From: Saccharomycopsis fibuligera x Saccharomycopsis cf. fibuligera
Taxonomy: Eukaryota > Ascomycota > Saccharomycetes > Ascoideales > Saccharomycopsidaceae
NCBI GenBank assembly: GCA_001936135.1
Contig: CP012820.1
Location: forward strand, 1,674,001-1,738,000
Direction of reading: 5' to 3'
Length of the DNA stretch: 64,000 bases
Shown here: positions 61,437 through 64,000 of the stretch, piece after piece
Numbering within the stretch: position 1 is the first letter of the stretch
Layout of the letters: every line of letters begins with the position of its first letter
The notes under the pieces: generated by a model
The model's input: the letters and a program-made list of their open reading frames with translations, nothing else
Databases searched by the model: none
What the model was told of the DNA's origin: nothing
Made by a program: the position numbers and the translations under genes

Positions 61437-62350
61437 AGACAGAGCAGTCTATCGTAACACTATTGTTAATGCTGTTCTAAAATTGTGACACAAATACGCC
61501 ATATTGTTTGTAAGTTTACTTGCTACAAATCTAATGTGGCGCTACTGCTTTCACTACAGCAATATGCTATTTGGTGGATCGATGACTTCAAGAAGCCCTG
61601 CAGACAATTAAAGCAGTGCTCCTCACTGGCAATTTCTGCAGCAGTGATTGTTTTATCAACTAATTAATTGATTGCTGAATTCCTCGAAACTACAATGAAC
61701 CGGCTGGTGAAAGAATTTTAGTTTTTACTACTCATCGCCTAAACTTTTCTTTTTACGAAACAGCGCAGCTGATTGTTGATTTTCGAAGAGTAGCTCTATT
61801 TTCTCCGGGACTTTGTCTTTACGCTTCTTTTCAGGTTGACATTATCTTATGATGTGCGACGTGCACCTCACGACCCGGTGCCTGTGTATCCACGAGCTGC
61901 AGCACGCATTTGCAGTACAGGGATGCCAATAGAGATGCCGACAGAGATGCCGCTGCAACAGTTCTGTGATAGACACTTCTTGCACTGCAGTGCAGATTGA
62001 TGGCAATGTGTTCAACTTTTCTGTGCCAATGGAACAATTAGGTTGCTATTTGATGCTGCTTCCGCGACAGCTGTAAATTGCCTTACGATCTTAGTGATGA
62101 TTTACTACAAGATACATTGTCAAGTTTCTGGTCATTGATTGCAAAGGGCAAGACAGCAAAATTCTCAAGGGAGTCTGTAATTTTCACTCGGTAGTTAAGT
62201 TTGGGTAACTTATTTAGTGTCTAGGCACAAAGTGATTAATCAAAAAGTTAGTTTTAGTTATCATCACCTGTTCTCTGTGTTCGTTTGTGCTCTTACAATT
62301 TAAAAATAAAAATGCTACTTGAGTTGCATTTTTTGAGCAAGCTTTGTTCT

Positions 62351-62450
62351 TCATGTTGAGTGTTTTTTTTTTTTTTGTTTTTTTTGTTTTTTTTTCGTTT
62401 TTTTTTGTTTGTTTGTTTTTTGTTTGTTTTTTGTTTGTTTTTTATTTGGT
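62351..62450. repeat. T/G-rich low-complexity tract
   Basis: About 100 bases made of T-runs broken by single G or C (TTTTTTGTTTG-like). The open frames crossing it are phenylalanine-rich artefacts. Confidence 0.85.
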
Positions 62451-63313
62451 ATTTCAACAAGCATCAAGCGACCCTGACGTACCTGTCAACTATGAATACT
62501 CGACTTTTCATTTTTTCATTGTCAATTGTTTCTTCATTGAAAAAACAGGGCTTTTTAGCAACCAGCTAATTTCAAAAAATCATTGGTTGCTTATATATAA
62601 GAACATACGGCTAGCCCGTTGGGGCTTTATTCCATTTTCGTCAGTTCTTGGCAAATGTCCATAAAGGGCTCTAGTTTCGAATTGCAATTTTTGCTTCTTC
62701 TTCTAAGACATAGATATGAATAAAAGAAAGCGCCAATGTGCTAGATGCCAACTTCTATTGCTTCTAAATGCCTACCAGCAGTAGTATTATACATTCTTAT
62801 GTGTAAGGCCATATATTAGGCTTTCCCACCGAGGCAATCCACTGAAGGTGACAAGACTTTGACTTCCATGCGAGAATTTCCTCGGAAGTAAAGCTGGTAT
62901 ATCAACGTTGATTATATCTGGTGCTCGGCTATGTAAGGTATTAATTATGTGACCTCACTCCGACACTAATTAATGAACCTGGAACAGAAAAGCGAAACTT
63001 TGAGATGGGCAAACAGGCTTACTAAACCAATCAAAATACCCAGGCCGAAAAAGAAAATTTCTGATTAGCGAACTGCCCGACTACATGAAGTTCGACTTTG
63101 GCATTTTTGCTGTTCTGATGTTAGTCATAAAAAGTAAGTTCCCAATAGTATGTACGATTTTTTTCGATAAATAATACATCTGGGTAAACATACCTTGACA
63201 GAATGACGTTTCCTTCTCCGAAAATCCCTGTTTGTTTGCGATAACAAAAAAAAGTTGTCATAGTCTTTTCAACCGAACGCTGTAAGGGGCTTTCTCTATT
63301 CACTATCTCTAAT

Positions 63314-63317
<4 letters not shown>

Positions 63318-63344
<27 letters not shown>
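63318..63344. repeat. (CAA)9 microsatellite
   Basis: Nine CAA units in non-coding sequence, flanked by AATTAAA and CAG. Confidence 0.9.
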
Positions 63345-63346
<2 letters not shown>

Positions 63347-63437
63347 GTTTTTGTATATTTTCTTTCTTATTTGGGATGTTATTTTGATGAATTTGCCAAG
63401 CTGTCAACAGAAAAGGAATTAGATGTTCTTGGACCAA

Positions 63438-63439
63438 TT

Positions 63440-63470
<31 letters not shown>
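63438..63470. repeat. T9-A24 homopolymer junction
   Basis: Nine T followed directly by 24 A. Rigid poly(dA:dT) of this sort excludes nucleosomes. Confidence 0.85.
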
Positions 63471-64000
63471 GGATGAACCGATGACTTACTTGCCTTAAAA
63501 GCAGGAATGGCGCTTGGTATCACATTTTTAAAAATAACATGTATTGTGTAAATTTACCATATCCTATCGGTGTATGTCCGTAAGTCTTAATGTTTCGGCA
63601 CATTTTTGCCCTAAAGCACGCGTCGCCATCCCTGTAGTTTTATATCTTCGATAAACTTCTCGTTTCACCACAATTTATTTTTTTCTTGATGCTGCACTGA
63701 AAAAATGATGAGAAAAATTTATTGGACAGAGTAGTTGGAGTTAAAGTAATAAAGATAGCTGCCGGTACTTTCAATGATTCTTATAATCAAAAGAAAGTTC
63801 TTGCAAAAGAGCTTCCAGAAATTATTCTGTACTTTTCTAATATTCTTTAGTCTCTTTTTGTTTCATCTCTTGAAATAGTAGCGATGCTAACTTTCGTCTC
63901 CACAAGAGCATTCTAACGTTTATCAAATGAACATTATCAGTAATACAAAAAGTCGAATTATTGCGTTTCGCACAAATTTCGTGTTTCAAAAGTGCGCTCT

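Larger units (their letters stand above)
57001..64000. other. Gene-free right end, at least 7 kb
   Basis: No convincing gene in 7 kb, the longest such stretch in the window, and it runs off the edge. It is sequence-complex, not just AT-rich filler, with microsatellites, long A-runs and scattered TTAATTAA-like palindromes (near 57150, 60696, 61660). The best open stretch is 60163-60525 (listed separately). Candidates: upstream regulatory region of a gene beyond the edge, a point-free regional centromere as in CTG-clade yeasts, or a decayed locus. I cannot decide. Confidence 0.55.

Overview
The window is nuclear DNA from an ascomycete budding yeast (Saccharomycotina), probably of the CUG-Ser clade (Candida/Debaryomyces relatives). 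Genes are compact, mostly intronless and AT-rich. The two introns I can define carry GTATGT/GTATGC donors and TACTAAC-like branch sites. A plasma-membrane stomatin gene is present. CTG codons are scarce in conserved genes (none seen in RIP1, one at the far 3' end of the stomatin gene). In the HOL1 orthologue an in-frame CTG falls where, from memory, S. cerevisiae Hol1 has serine. The species cannot be named from this alone.

Layout, left to right: MGR3 (+); HOL1 (+) behind a 2.6 kb upstream region; an unrecognised, probably mitochondrial protein (+); a decayed amino-acid permease (+); a large KilA-N/APSES-like protein (-) divergent from spliced RIP1 (+); PEX1 (-) divergent from APS2 (+); spliced CDC8 (-) divergent from DDR48 (+); tRNA-Gln(CUG) (+); an Old Yellow Enzyme (-); an Ino4-type bHLH factor (-) divergent from a ROG1-family DUF676 lipase (+); a DDT-domain protein (-); a ZRG8-like protein (-); a 1300-residue Ser/Asn-rich protein (-) divergent from a stomatin-like gene (+); an HMG-box protein with a split box (-) divergent from an HDA2/HDA3-like subunit (+); and at least 7 kb without a convincing gene up to the right edge.

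No operon-like system or mobile element is evident. Functional themes are mitochondrial (MGR3, RIP1, possibly the 548-residue protein), membrane traffic and transport (HOL1, APS2, PEX1, stomatin), stress and redox (DDR48, OYE) and gene regulation (APSES-like, bHLH, DDT, HMG, HDA2/3-like).

The points most worth a second look are: an HMG box interrupted by about 120 residues; a two-module APSES-like architecture; a perfect 14-bp Ino2/Ino4-type palindrome between the bHLH gene and the lipase; an 855-base stretch with no ATG upstream of HOL1; and the long gene-free right end, which could be a centromere or a very long regulatory region. I found no clear evidence of a wholly new multi-gene system.
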